Shown here in pieces: positions 1 to 7,600 of a stretch of 9,128 nt of DNA. Position numbers and translations under genes: made by a program. How positions within the stretch are numbered: position 1 is the stretch's first letter; each line of letters begins with the position of its first letter. The stretch is from the NCBI GenBank assembly GCA_964530165.1, contig CAZGYE010000245.1, positions 1 to 9,128 on the forward strand. The letters are read 5' to 3'. This stretch comes from CAZGYE01 sp964530165. GTDB taxonomy: Bacteria > Planctomycetota > Planctomycetia > Planctomycetales > Planctomycetaceae. A model generated the notes under the pieces. It saw only the letters and a program-made list of their open reading frames with translations, did no database searches and was not told where the DNA came from.

Positions 1-2066
1 TGTGTGGTGTTGACCAGTTCCACATGCACGGAACCGGCGTGGGAGCCTTCGGTCAGCTCGGCGGCACTGCCGGTAGACTGCGACGTCACCTGCCCGACCA
101 GCCGATGCGTCAGCCGCACGACCGGAGACCCCTGCTGCTTGTAGCAGTCGTTGATCTTAAAGATTGCTTGCTCGATTCTCTGTGTGGCTGCGTCGGTTAC
201 ATAAGCTGGTGTCCCGTCCGGAAAGATCACCGTGGCCCGAATCTGACGGGCATCGAGTTTGGGAAAGATGATCCAGGGGACGGTCCCGTTGCGGACCAGA
301 CTCAACGAAACGACAAACACGGCAACCGCCGTACTGATTGGAATGGCTGGCCGGCGCAAACAGAATTTCAGAAGAGGCGTGTACAGTCGAAAGATGACAA
401 AATCCAGCAACAGGCTGAAATGCCCGTTGACCCAGTCCACTGTGGCACCCAGGCGACGAAACGGATAGACAACATGGTCGGCCAGAAACGCCGCCAGGAC
501 CAGAATGGGACCCGGTCCCCAACGCAGCAGCAGCGAGCGCTGTGCGATCCGCCAGTTTCGCGCGCGGCCCGCGAAGGTTCGTCCTTGATGCGGCCGGTGA
601 TCGTGTGCCAGATGGCACGGCAGAATCAGCGTCGCCTCGAGCAGCGAAATCAGCAGCATCGCGATGACCGCCATCGGCAGGACCGCGAAGAACTTGCCCA
701 TCACACCGGACACAAAGAACATCGGCATGAACGCGAAGACGGTCGTCGCTACTGACGACGCGACCGACGGCAGCACTTCGGCGGTCCCGTCTACGGCGGC
801 CTGAACAAAGCTCTTGTCCAACTGACGATGCGCGTAGATGTTCTCGCCGATCACAATTCCGTCGTCGACGACAATTCCGAGTGCAATCAGGAAGGAGAAC
901 AGCGACAGCATGTTCAGTGTCTGATCGAATTGCCACAGAACGACACATGCTCCCAGGACAGAGACCGGGATTCCCAGCGCGACCCAGAACGACAGCCGCA
1001 GGTCCAGAAACAGCGCCAGTACAATGAACACCAGCACCAGACCCTGCAAACCGTTGTGTTTCAGCAGGTCCAGCCGTTCATGTACGTTGATTGATCGATC
1101 GTCCCAGACCTCAAAATGGTAACCGTGCGGCAACGCGGTCTTCGCCACGTAGTTGCGGACCGCCTTTGTCATCGCCAGCAAATCTTCGCGGGCTGCGGCT
1201 TCAACGGAAATCGCCAGTCCCGGTTGTCCGTCGATCCGGCTGATCGACGTCGTATCGACAAAGTGATCCTGCACCGTTCCCAGATCACCGACCGTCAACA
1301 CCACGCCGTCGGGACTGGTGAGGAGCGGAATCCCGGCAATCTCTCGACCCCACAGGCGTTTGTGTTTCGCCCGCAGCAGAAACACCTGCGATTTGTCCCG
1401 AATCTTGCCGCCCGGCAGTTCCAGATTCTGCCGGCGGATCCGTCTGGCAACCTCCGGGAGCGACAAGCCGTGCTTTCGCAGCGTGTTTTCGGAAATCTCC
1501 ACGTCAATCTGATAGTCTCGTTCCCCCTGAATGTCCGCGACGGAAATTGCCGGGATTTGCAGCAACTCGTCCCGCACACGCTCGGTCACGTCGCGGAGCC
1601 GCAATTCGGCATCGGGCGACCGGCTCCCTTCGGCAACAACACCGACCTTGATCGCCGGCTTGCGAATTGTGAGTTGTTGGACTTCGGGTTCTTCGGCAAG
1701 GAGCGGAAAGGTCGAAATTCGATCGACCTCCGATTGCACCTCGTTCAGAACTTTCTGCACGCTCGGCACATCGGATTGGAGTTCAATCACGACGTTGCCG
1801 GACCCTTCCCGGGCGATGGAGGTGACCTTCTTGATCCCGTCGATCGAGCGCACGGCCTCCTCAATTTTCTGGCAGATCCCACTCTCCACTTCGTCGGGAC
1901 TGGCACCGGGATAGGGCACCTGAACCAGAATGATCTCCAGTTCAAACCGCGGAAACTCCTCGCGGCGGAGCATCACGACGGCCAGCACCCCCACCGCGAG
2001 AATGCTCAGCAATAGCGCATTCATCGCGGGAGTCTTGCGAATTGCCCAGCGCAGGACCGATTTCAT
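1..2066 (-). CDS. RND efflux permease, AcrB/HAE type (C-terminus cut off by window edge)
   Basis: Inner-membrane proton-driven pump subunit that would export drugs or other small amphiphiles with the adaptor encoded just upstream. The frame stays open for 688 codons from ATG 2066 to the window edge; AcrB-type pumps are about 1040 residues, so roughly the last third is missing. Visible: TM1 at about residues 15-33, a porter domain with YPGASPDEVE at 52-61 and IEEAVRSIDGI at 68-78, TM2 at about 341-355, and the TM4 motif GIVVDDGIVIGEN at 397-409. Its paired Asp401/Asp402 match the proton-relay pair of AcrB; the Asp pair favours the HAE class over heavy-metal (HME) pumps. TM5-TM6 lie at about 436-484, and a second porter half begins near 600. 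The linker between TM6 and TM7 (about 485-572) is long and contains an extra hydrophobic stretch. The start overlaps the adaptor stop by ATGA and has a strong Shine-Dalgarno. Substrate cannot be read from sequence. Confidence 0.93.
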   Translation of the reverse strand, partial: MKSVLRWAIRKTPAMNALLLSILAVGVLAVVMLRREEFPRFELEIILVQVPYPGASPDEVESGICQKIEEAVRSIDGIKKVTSIAREGSGNVVIELQSDVPSVQKVLNEVQSEVDRISTFPLLAEEPEVQQLTIRKPAIKVGVVAEGSRSPDAELRLRDVTERVRDELLQIPAISVADIQGERDYQIDVEISENTLRKHGLSLPEVARRIRRQNLELPGGKIRDKSQVFLLRAKHKRLWGREIAGIPLLTSPDGVVLTVGDLGTVQDHFVDTTSISRIDGQPGLAISVEAAAREDLLAMTKAVRNYVAKTALPHGYHFEVWDDRSINVHERLDLLKHNGLQGLVLVFIVLALFLDLRLSFWVALGIPVSVLGACVVLWQFDQTLNMLSLFSFLIALGIVVDDGIVIGENIYAHRQLDKSFVQAAVDGTAEVLPSVASSVATTVFAFMPMFFVSGVMGKFFAVLPMAVIAMLLISLLEATLILPCHLAHDHRPHQGRTFAGRARNWRIAQRSLLLRWGPGPILVLAAFLADHVVYPFRRLGATVDWVNGHFSLLLDFVIFRLYTPLLKFCLRRPAIPISTAVAVFVVSLSLVRNGTVPWIIFPKLDARQIRATVIFPDGTPAYVTDAATQRIEQAIFKINDCYKQQGSPVVRLTHRLVGQVTSQSTGSAAELTEGSHAGSVHVELVNTT

Positions 2067-3472
2067 TGCGCCGCCACCTCCGTGACAGACATTCCCGTTT
2101 TGACACTCGGCAACGGTGACGTGACGACTTTATCGCCGGGCCGCAGTTCGCCGCGCGCAGGCTGCCGAACGACAACCGTCTCCCCTGTGGCCAATACGAT
2201 TTTTACTGTCACGAATCGTAAGGCCCCGTCGCGGACGACCCAGACCCGTCCCCCGGGACGGACCGCAACAGACGGGACTGCCAACAGAGGCACTGCCGGG
2301 GCAACCGGAATGCGAACGGCCACGAACATCCCGTTGAAAAGTGTCGGTAGCGAGAACCCACCGATCGTAGTTCCACCGGCACCGATCCGCACGCGCGTCG
2401 GTGCATCGACCCGCACGCGGCAGGGAATCATCCGCGTTTTCACATCCAGCCCCGTTCCCTCATACCGGGACAGCACGCCGTCCCAAATGTACTCGACACC
2501 GTGTAGACGAAAGACAACGTCGACTTTTGTGTTCGGCAGTTCGAATCGCGCTTCGGGTTGGGAACGCCCGGGGCGCTCATCAGAACCGTGCTGCATCCAC
2601 AACCAGTACAACTGATCCATCCGCAGACTGCATTTGACCTCCATGCGGCTGGTCTCGTTGAGCAGAAACAGCGGATCGCCTTTCTTGACGAAGTTCCCCT
2701 GCTCCACATAGTCCGCGACAACCGTTCCGCTCACCGGCGAGAGGACGCGCGTTCGCTTCCGGTCGGCCTCCGCACGTTGCAACTGCACGTGCACGCGTTC
2801 CCGCGCTGCCTGCAGGGTTCGCTTGCGCTGCGTGTGCGCGGCGAGCTGGTTGCACAATGTCTGGAGTGCGTTTTGTTTGGACAGTTCCAGACGCCGGGCG
2901 TCGTCGAGATCGTTCTCACTGATCGTCCGGCTGGCGCGCAGCTTTTCGCGACGGGCCAGGTCTTTGCGTTGCAGGCCCAGATCCTGACGCGCCAAGTCGA
3001 TCAGCGATCGCGTATTTGAGATGTCGATGTCTGCCGCTTTGATGTCTTCGTCCGCCTGTGTCAATTCGCTTTGCAGGCGGGCGACTTCCAAATCGTAGTC
3101 GGTCGGATCGATCTGCAACAGAAAACCATTCTGATGCACGTAACTTCCGGCTCGGCTGCTCGATTCCTTCCGGGTGATGCGACCGGGCACCTCCGCGGAG
3201 AGCTTCACCTGACGATACGGAATCGCGACACCGTCAACCTCGATCGGCAGCTTCTTGTCAAACGCCCGGACCTCAGCGGCTTCCACAAGCGGCGCGGTGT
3301 GCCCCGTCTCCTCGCGACGAGCCATTTTCGGCCGTTGACCGAATACCAGGAACCCGCCGATCCCTGTTGCCAGAATTAGCAATGGCAAACCAATACGTGT
3401 CAGTTCGGCAAGGAGTGACTTGGAATGATTCATCACATTGACTTTCTGAACCGGGAATGTGGATCGGCTCAT
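2063..3472 (-). CDS. RND efflux periplasmic adaptor subunit (HlyD/AcrA family membrane fusion protein)
   Basis: Adaptor that would bridge the permease to an outer-membrane channel. The 469-residue protein has one N-terminal hydrophobic segment (about 28-45, GLPLLILATGIGGFLVFG) and no lipobox cysteine there, so it is probably anchored by a membrane helix rather than a lipid. First half of the lipoyl/barrel-sandwich domain is about 78-125 (KLSAEVPGRIT at 90-100). A long charged coiled-coil hairpin spans about 126-240, and the second lipoyl half is about 243-272 (LSPVSGTVVADYVEQGNFVK). Beta-barrel and membrane-proximal domains follow (about 275-465). ATG 3472 overlaps the repressor stop by ATGA and is preferred from operon geometry. 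Its Shine-Dalgarno is weak, and an in-frame Met14 (ATG 3433) is a possible alternative that keeps the membrane anchor. A polar insertion (about 292-312) lies in the beta-barrel region. Family call is firm; substrate unknown. Confidence 0.92.
   Translation of the reverse strand: MSRSTFPVQKVNVMNHSKSLLAELTRIGLPLLILATGIGGFLVFGQRPKMARREETGHTAPLVEAAEVRAFDKKLPIEVDGVAIPYRQVKLSAEVPGRITRKESSSRAGSYVHQNGFLLQIDPTDYDLEVARLQSELTQADEDIKAADIDISNTRSLIDLARQDLGLQRKDLARREKLRASRTISENDLDDARRLELSKQNALQTLCNQLAAHTQRKRTLQAARERVHVQLQRAEADRKRTRVLSPVSGTVVADYVEQGNFVKKGDPLFLLNETSRMEVKCSLRMDQLYWLWMQHGSDERPGRSQPEARFELPNTKVDVVFRLHGVEYIWDGVLSRYEGTGLDVKTRMIPCRVRVDAPTRVRIGAGGTTIGGFSLPTLFNGMFVAVRIPVAPAVPLLAVPSVAVRPGGRVWVVRDGALRFVTVKIVLATGETVVVRQPARGELRPGDKVVTSPLPSVKTGMSVTEVAAQ
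2075..2081 (-). promoter_or_regulatory. Ribosome binding site of the RND permease gene
   Basis: GGAGGTG on the minus strand, 8 nt before ATG 2066 and inside the last codons of the adaptor gene. It supports this start and shows that the permease can recruit ribosomes itself as well as by coupling at the ATGA overlap. Confidence 0.75.
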
Positions 3473-4125
3473 CGCTGTCCCAAAGCCGAGCTGCGAGACC
3501 TTCCCGCAGATCGTGAAAATTCACACAGCGCCGCCAGAGAAAAGGCTGTGATATGCTCCACAAGCTGCTCGGTGCTGAAGTGTGCCGACAGGTCGTCCGG
3601 CGAAATGAGCAGCGCGACAAATTCTCCGGCCACACGGTAATGCAGACATTGTCCAATGACACTGAACGCGAACTGCTGCCGCCGATAAGGCGGCGTCTCC
3701 GGCGGCAGTAGTTCGTCCAGAATTTCGAGCAACTGTTCGAGTTGCGGACGAATGAACTCCTCCACCAGCGGCTGACAGGCCATCGTCGGTTGCAGCATTT
3801 CCCGCATCATCAGCCGCATCGGCCAGAGGGCGTCCGGCGTTTTGAGCATCCGGGTCAGTGTGGTCCGTACAAAAATCCGGAGCTTGTCGGCAGGATCGGA
3901 ATCAGCGGGCCATTCGGCCGGAGGAGTCTGCTCCATCCGCAATCTGTGCGCCAAGCGCACCACTTCCAGATACAGCGTCTCCTTGTCTCCGAAATGATAG
4001 TTGATCGCCGCCTGATTGGTTCCCGCCGCGGCACAGATTTCCCGCACCGTCGCCGCGACAAAGCCTTTCTCCGCGAAAATCGGTCCAGCCGCATACAACA
4101 CCCGACGACGAGTCTCATCCGCCAC
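3469..4125 (-). CDS. TetR-family transcriptional repressor with CecR/YbiH-type C-terminal domain
   Basis: Predicted ligand-responsive DNA-binding repressor, first gene of the efflux operon and therefore probably self-regulating as well as controlling the pump. At 218 residues the length is normal for the family. The N-terminal helix-turn-helix covers about 8-55: ILxAA-like start (VLYAAGPIFAEKGF, 9-22), TVREICAAAGTNQAAINYHF (26-45) as the recognition helix region, then GDKETLY (46-52), the usual TetR boundary. The C-terminal ligand-binding half contains FSVIGQCLHYRVAGEFV (154-170), which resembles the CecR/YbiH C-terminal domain (former DUF1956). Start is GTG 4125, chosen because GGGAGG lies 7 nt upstream and translation from it gives a complete HTH. 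The last 17 or so residues are Ser/Arg-rich and probably disordered. The stop codon is shared with the adaptor start. Inducing ligand not predictable. Confidence 0.92.
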   Translation of the reverse strand: MADETRRRVLYAAGPIFAEKGFVAATVREICAAAGTNQAAINYHFGDKETLYLEVVRLAHRLRMEQTPPAEWPADSDPADKLRIFVRTTLTRMLKTPDALWPMRLMMREMLQPTMACQPLVEEFIRPQLEQLLEILDELLPPETPPYRRQQFAFSVIGQCLHYRVAGEFVALLISPDDLSAHFSTEQLVEHITAFSLAALCEFSRSAGRSRSSALGQR

Positions 4126-4132
4126 AATCCCG

Positions 4133-4138
4133 CCTCCC
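4133..4138 (-). promoter_or_regulatory. Ribosome binding site of the TetR-family gene
   Basis: GGGAGG on the minus strand, 7 nt before GTG 4125. It decides for the GTG start, since no ATG in frame gives a full helix-turn-helix domain. Confidence 0.75.
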
Positions 4139-4149
4139 GCACACCATTA

Positions 4150-4187
4150 TAACAAATGTTTGAAACACCTGTATTATACATCTGTTT
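4150..4187. promoter_or_regulatory. Putative TetR operator: 13-bp-spaced palindromic half-sites
   Basis: Two perfect 11-bp palindromes, TGTTTGAAACA (4157-4167) and TGTATTATACA (4170-4180), have centres 13 bp apart and are separated by CC. The half-site TGTWT occurs at 4157, 4170 and 4183, and the matching arm WWACA at 4150, 4163 and 4176, so both series keep a 13-bp step and together form a roughly 38-bp dyad. The second palindrome covers the -10 box. TetR proteins often bind such tandem or overlapping dyads in their own promoters; assignment to this repressor is inference from position and symmetry. Confidence 0.55.
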
Positions 4188-4200
4188 GCCGGAGAAACAA
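4173..4200 (-). promoter_or_regulatory. Putative sigma70-type promoter of the efflux operon
   Basis: Read on the minus strand, TTGTTT (4200-4195) and a perfect TATAAT (4178-4173) are separated by 16 bp. Initiation would fall near 4166 and give a leader of about 40 nt before the GTG start. A second perfect TATAAT lies at 4151-4146 but has no convincing -35 box. The -10 box sits inside the proposed operator, as expected for steric repression. Confidence 0.6.
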
Positions 4201-4272
4201 GGCAGTTTCCGATCGGAATCAGGGCTGCTCAGTGGTTGAAAACAAGATAGGTGAAAGGTGAAAGGGTGGCGT

Positions 4273-4294
4273 GAGGCCCGAGTCTTCGAGCCTC
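4273..4294. other. Small hairpin in intergenic region
   Basis: GAGGC pairs with GCCTC, followed after one mismatch by CGA/TCG and a GTCT loop, giving a 22-nt stem-loop. No T-run follows on either strand, so it is not called an intrinsic terminator. No gene ends nearby that would need one. Confidence 0.35.
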
Positions 4295-4411
4295 CAGCGC
4301 CTACGCACGCCGGGGGCTACGCGACTGCGACGAAGTCGACACCATCGCCCAGACACTCGTCAAGCGGCCGGTCGTTCCAGTTTCAGGGGAGGCAGAACAC
4401 GAGGACAAATC

Positions 4412-4426
4412 GCATGCGACGCATGC
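4412..4426. repeat. 15-bp perfect palindrome GCATGCG-A-CGCATGC
   Basis: Two 7-bp arms that are exact reverse complements around one central A, about 190 bp upstream of the giant gene's start. The symmetry fits a dimeric regulator site, but no regulator is identified and chance is not excluded. Confidence 0.35.
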
Positions 4427-4469
4427 ACACGTAATGCCAATTTTCGTACAACTGACACATCCAACACGA

Positions 4470-4590
4470 ACGGAATAATGGATAAAATAAATATGTTTAT
4501 TAAACTAGGAATTATTTGTACTTTGGGTATTACTCCTCCATATACTTTAAATATTACAACTTGAAAAGCCAGTAAAAATAGGAAAGTAAG
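4470..4590. other. AT-rich island upstream of the giant gene, possible promoter region
   Basis: By eye about 30% GC, against clearly GC-rich DNA on both sides. It contains an AATAAA-TATG-TTTATT dyad (4486-4501) and a promoter-like pair TTGTAC (4516-4521) and TATACT (4541-4546), but with a 19-bp spacer that is longer than ideal. AT-rich tracts in GC-rich genomes are often promoter or nucleoid-protein regions, which would suit its place just before a large secreted-protein gene. No transcription start can be proven. Confidence 0.4.
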
Positions 4591-4605
4591 CTGGTTCACA
4601 GAAGT

Positions 4606-4609
4606 GGAG
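4606..4609 (+). promoter_or_regulatory. Ribosome binding site of the giant gene
   Basis: GGAG (within GTGGAG), 7 nt before ATG 4617. The frame has a TAA at 4587-4589 and no other start codon between that stop and 4617, so this site fixes the start. Confidence 0.65.
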
Positions 4610-4616
4610 CTCTGAG

Positions 4617-7600
4617 ATGTTGCTGACTCCGTGGTTGCGATCGATCAAGTCATCCGTTTTCGCGAAGGGGCGTCGCCCGGCTCATCGGCGGCTGACTCCC
4701 CAAACCCAGGCCCCGGCAGGGCTGATGGCTGCCGAGGTGGAATTGCTGGAGGACCGCACGCTGTTGAGCATCGCGGCGTTCTTCGATTCCAGCCGGCGAG
4801 AGCTGATGATCGATACGGAATTCGACGAAGACGTATTCGTCACGGCCACGGGAACGCCTCCGTTGGTTCAGGTGTTTACCCGAGCCGTGCCGGGCGGTCC
4901 GTTCGACGTTCCTGTGACGATCGGCACAGGCAGCGTTCTCACCACCGAGGTTGTCTCCATTGCCGTCCGCGGCGGCGATGGGGCCAATGAGATGGACCTC
5001 AGCGGTGTCACGGCATCTGATTATGTAGGACCGCTGAGCATCAAAGTCGACGGCCGCGACGGCCGCGACACGATCACCGCCAGCGAGTTTGGCGGCGTCT
5101 ATGTCGGCGGACAAGGCGAAGACCTCATTGTTGGCGGGACGGGGAACGACACCATCGAGGGGGGCGACGGCGACGATACTCTTCTTGGCAACGATGGAAA
5201 TGACAGCCTGCTTGGAGGAAACGGCAGCGACCAGATCGACGGCGGCGAGGGCAACGATTTCGCCGACGGCGGTGACGGCGCGGACTTGCTCGACGGCGGC
5301 GCAGGGAACGACAAGCTCAAAGGAAACAACGGCAGCGACACGCTCAACGGCAATGCTGGCGACGACACGCTCAACGGCGGCGCCGCCAGCGATGTGTTGA
5401 CCGGTGGCGACGACAACGACCGTCTTTTCGGCGGCGCCGAGGACGACTCGCTCAACGGCGGTGTGGGCAACGACACGCTCAACGGCCAGGGCGGCGCCGA
5501 CACGCTCAGCGGCGGCGGAGACGCGGACCAACTCCTCGGCGCTGGTGGCAATGACTTTCTCCGCAGCGGTGGCCTGGGCGGGGCGCTCACACTGGCCGTT
5601 GACAGTATTATCGTCGATCCCGAAGGCAACTCAGGAACAACGAATGCCGATTTCACGGTGACCCTCTCAGGCGCCGCAACCGGCACAATCACCGTCGATT
5701 TCAACACGAGCGACGGCACGGCTACCGCCGCCGAGGACTACCAAACGACACTAGGCACGCTCGTCTTCTCGCCCGGCACGACCAGCCAAACCGTTACCGT
5801 GCCCATCATCGGCGATCTGGTCCCCGAAGCCAACGAGAACTTCTTTGTCGACCTCTCCAACCCCACTGGCGGGCCGACCATTCTTGTCGGCCAAGGCGAA
5901 GCGATCATCGTTGACGACGATATCTCCGTCGGACTGAACTTCACCGGGAGCCAGTTGTTTCAGGACAGCGGTTTCATTCCGCCCGATACGATGGGGGCTG
6001 TCGGGCCGAATCACATCGTCGAGCTAATCAACGGTCGCTACGACGTCTACGAGAAGACGACCGGCGCGGAGATCCAGACCAGCTCGCTCAACCAGTTCTG
6101 GATCGACGCCGGCGCCACCCTCACCGGCACGGTCTTCGACCCTCGCGTCCTGTTTGATCCGACGGTCAACCGTTGGTTCGCAGGCTCGATTGACGGTGGC
6201 GGCGGCAACAGCCTTTTCGTCGCCGTCTCGAACACCGCCGACCCGACGGCCGGCTGGCAGTCGGTGCAGTTTGTGGGCGACACGATCGATGGCACGCGCT
6301 TCAACGATTTTGACACATTCGGCCTCGATGCCGACGGCGTGTATCTGGGCACGAACAATTTCGGCGGCCCGAGCGGCTTTGACGTGTCGGTCTATTCCAT
6401 TCCGAAAGCAGATTTGCTGGGCGCGACGCCTTCGATTGCCAACCTGACGCGGTTCGAGGCGCTCAGTGCCGGGACGTTCGGCAACTCGATTCAGCCGGCC
6501 GTCGATTTGGAAGCGTCCGACGGGCGGGCGGCGCTGTTGTCGGCTCCGGGCGGCACGCGGCTGGTTCGGGCCGACGTCATCGGGGCCGGTGGTCCCGGCG
6601 CGACGCTTTCCGGGCCGGTCAACATCACCGTGCCGGCTTACAGCGTGGCCCCGGCGGCGCGCCAGCCCGGACCGAACGACAACATCGAAAACGTCAGCCC
6701 CCGCCTCAACGGGAACGTGGTGGAAGTTGCCGGGAGCCTGTGGGCCGTCCATGCCGTCCTCGACCCTGCGTTTGGGGGCTCGGCCGTTCGCTGGTACGAA
6801 ATCGACGAAGCCACCAATGCGCTGTTGCAGACCGGACTCTTCAACGATCCGAACCTCGACTTCTACGACGCCTCGATTGCCGTCAACCAAAACGGCGACG
6901 TGGCGATCGGTTTCAGCGGGTCGGGCGACACGCAGTTCATCAGCACCTATGCCGTCCTGGGCAAGACATCCGCCGGCGTGACGACCTTCGGCGCACCGAT
7001 GCTGTTACAGGCCGGAGCCGGCGAATACTTCGTGGACTTCGGCAGCGGTCGCAACCGCTGGGGTGATTACAGCGCCACCGTGGTCGATCCGACCGATTCG
7101 ACCCGCTTCTGGTTCTTTCAGGAGTTTGTCCCCGCCACTGACCGTTGGGGCGTCCAAATCACCGAGCTGCAGGTGGGTCAACCGGCTCCTGCGCCTTTCC
7201 CGCCGCCAGCCCAACTCCCGCCCGATTTCGGCGATACGTTCCGCGGCGGGGCCGGCGACGACACACTCTTGGGCGACGAAGGGGACGACGACTTCAACGG
7301 CAAAGGCGGCAACGACTCGATCTCCGGCGGCGACGGCAACGACAAAATCCGCGGCGGGGGCGGGCGGGACATTCTGCTGGGCGAGGGCGGAGACGACACA
7401 CTCCGCGGGCAGGGTCACGGCGATACGCTCAACGGTGGACGCGGCAGCGATCGGCTCGACGGCGGACCGGGCAACGATCTCATCGTGGGCGCTGACCCGA
7501 CGATCGTCATCAACAACGTCCCCACGGTTTTGGAGGGAGACTCCGGCGTCGTCCGGGCCGACTTCACCGTCAAACTCTCCAGGGCGAGCACGACGTCGGT

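Larger units (their letters stand above)
4188..4616. other. Divergent intergenic region without a recognised gene
   Basis: About 430 bp between the efflux promoter and the giant plus-strand gene. The left part (about 4260-4430) is GC-rich like the surrounding genes and contains a short hairpin and a 15-bp palindrome. The right part (about 4470-4590) is an AT-rich island. Short open frames on both strands here have no ribosome binding site, no recognisable domain, and run across the sharp composition change, so no gene is called. GGTGAAA is repeated twice in tandem near 4250-4264. Confidence 0.7.

Noticed and set aside
157..948. Minus-strand frame of 263 codons in another phase within the permease
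   Set aside because: Cys/Arg/Ser-rich translation without domains, overlapping the true permease frame on the same strand.
24..2015. Plus-strand open frames opposite the permease gene (24-755, 828-1094, 1116-2015)
   Set aside because: The minus-strand frame encodes a full RND permease N-terminal two-thirds with canonical motifs. These plus-strand products are Gln/Arg/His-rich with no known domain.
4273..4294. Hairpin considered as an intrinsic terminator
   Set aside because: No T-tract follows on either strand, and no gene ends at this position: both flanking genes point away from it.
4271..4564. Plus-strand open frame of 97 codons upstream of the giant gene
   Set aside because: GTG start without a convincing ribosome binding site, Arg-rich low-information translation, and the same composition break in the middle.
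4360..4599. Minus-strand open frame of 79 codons with hydrophobic stretches (possible small membrane protein)
   Set aside because: The hydrophobic half comes purely from the AT-rich island and the other half from GC-rich DNA of different composition. No Shine-Dalgarno was seen. Kept as intergenic.
4650..5531. Minus-strand open frame of 293 codons rich in VERVV/AAVE repeats
   Set aside because: It is the antisense of the RTX repeats, and its periodicity is forced by the 27-bp units. It has no ribosome binding site or recognisable domain.
5106..5564. Regular 27-bp repeats that could be mistaken for a CRISPR array or tandem satellite
   Set aside because: Units are contiguous without unique spacers, stay in frame, and encode the RTX nonapeptide consensus.
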